From positions 13,396 through 19,323 of the forward strand of contig HF991299.1 of NCBI GenBank assembly GCA_000431515.1: a DNA stretch of 5,928 nt. The letters run 5' to 3'. The stretch comes from Clostridium sp. CAG:632. Lineage in GTDB: Bacteria; Bacillota; Clostridia; Lachnospirales; Lachnospiraceae. The position numbers were made by a program, and so were the translations under genes. The notes beneath the pieces are model-generated. The model ran no database searches. It worked only from the letters and a program-made list of their open reading frames with translations, and was not told the DNA's origin. Positions 5,536 through 5,928 of the stretch are shown in pieces; within the stretch, counting starts at the first letter, position 1, and each line of letters starts with the position of its first letter.

Positions 5536-5928
5536 ATGAGAAAACAATTCTTGCAAGGACTGAAACGGACAGCAAGTGTTGGTCTGACGGCGGTTATGCT
5601 GCTATCGAGCGGTGGCACATTTCTGGCATCCGGAATCGGACTGACACAGGTAGCGGCAGAAGAGACAGTGATTGACAGTACGGAAGATACGGAACACATG
5701 GAGAGTGTGGACGGTACGGAATATACGGAGCGTACAGGAGAAGCATTGGAGGCAGAAACGGGAGAACTGCCGGCAGACGGGGATATCAGCCCGGAACCGG
5801 CAGCTACAGATCTGGTTTCCAGCTTTATTACAGATGCAGCCTTATTAGCAGATGTACAGGCAATTCTTGGTAAGGGCAGCAGTGCTACCTATCAGGATAT
5901 GCAGAACTACAGTGGCGCAGTAAATCTA
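5536..5928 (+). CDS. Secreted protein, N-terminal part, possibly leucine-rich-repeat surface protein (cut by right edge)
   Basis: 131 codons are present with no stop before the window ends. The start is an ATG with AAGGGG (5523-5528) 7 nt upstream. Residues 1-11 are basic and 12-36 hydrophobic, and a likely signal peptidase I site follows V-A-A at 39-41; there is no lipobox. Residues 42-92 form an acidic, Thr/Glu-rich, low-complexity linker with repeated T-E pairs, probably unfolded. From 93 on (DLVSSFITDAALLADVQAIL, then LGKG) an ordered helical segment begins; I-T-D-x-x-L...LGK followed by a short strand NL resembles the N-terminal cap that precedes leucine-rich repeats in internalin-like surface proteins of gut Firmicutes. 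That resemblance is weak evidence because no repeat is inside the window. Function unknown; probably a separate unit from the thiamin operon. Confidence 0.85.
   Translation, partial: MRKQFLQGLKRTASVGLTAVMLLSSGGTFLASGIGLTQVAAEETVIDSTEDTEHMESVDGTEYTERTGEALEAETGELPADGDISPEPAATDLVSSFITDAALLADVQAILGKGSSATYQDMQNYSGAVNL

Overview
The window looks like chromosomal DNA of a low-to-mid GC Firmicute, most likely a gut Clostridium-type organism of the Lachnospiraceae kind. Grounds: strong AGGAGG-type ribosome binding sites, consensus SigA promoters, a lipoprotein with an L-C-A-C lipobox, MutS2, and a TPP riboswitch with a transcription terminator. The family-level placement is inference, and no single marker here fixes the genus.

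Layout. Positions 1-1023 hold the first 341 codons of a minus-strand mutS2; the gene runs off the left edge inside the Walker A motif, where the usual lysine reads as glutamate. Positions 1024-1373 are a dense divergent control region. The mutS2 promoter and a perfect-consensus promoter for the rightward operon stand back to back with -35 boxes sharing five base pairs. Then come a TPP riboswitch (about 1131-1231) and an intrinsic terminator (1263-1290) whose 5' arm can pair instead with the 3' end of the aptamer.

Positions 1374-5452 carry five plus-strand genes that look like one operon: a small cytoplasmic Thiamine_BP (MTH1187/YkoF-like) protein, an ABC permease (ThiX), a lipoprotein substrate-binding protein of the NMT1/THI5-like family (ThiY), an ABC ATPase (ThiZ), and a fold-type I PLP aminotransferase. 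The first four form a pyrimidine uptake module: ThiY captures a thiamin pyrimidine precursor outside the membrane, ThiX/ThiZ import it, and the riboswitch shuts the operon off when TPP is plentiful. No biosynthetic or phosphorylating thi gene (thiC, thiD, thiE, tenA) is present in the window. The aminotransferase is the odd member; its tie to thiamin metabolism is only positional.

Positions 5453-5535 hold a possible new promoter and a good RBS. From 5536 to the right edge runs the start of a secreted protein: signal peptide, acidic Thr/Glu-rich linker, then a segment resembling the N-terminal cap of bacterial leucine-rich-repeat surface proteins. I saw no rRNA, tRNA, CRISPR array, insertion sequence or attachment site.
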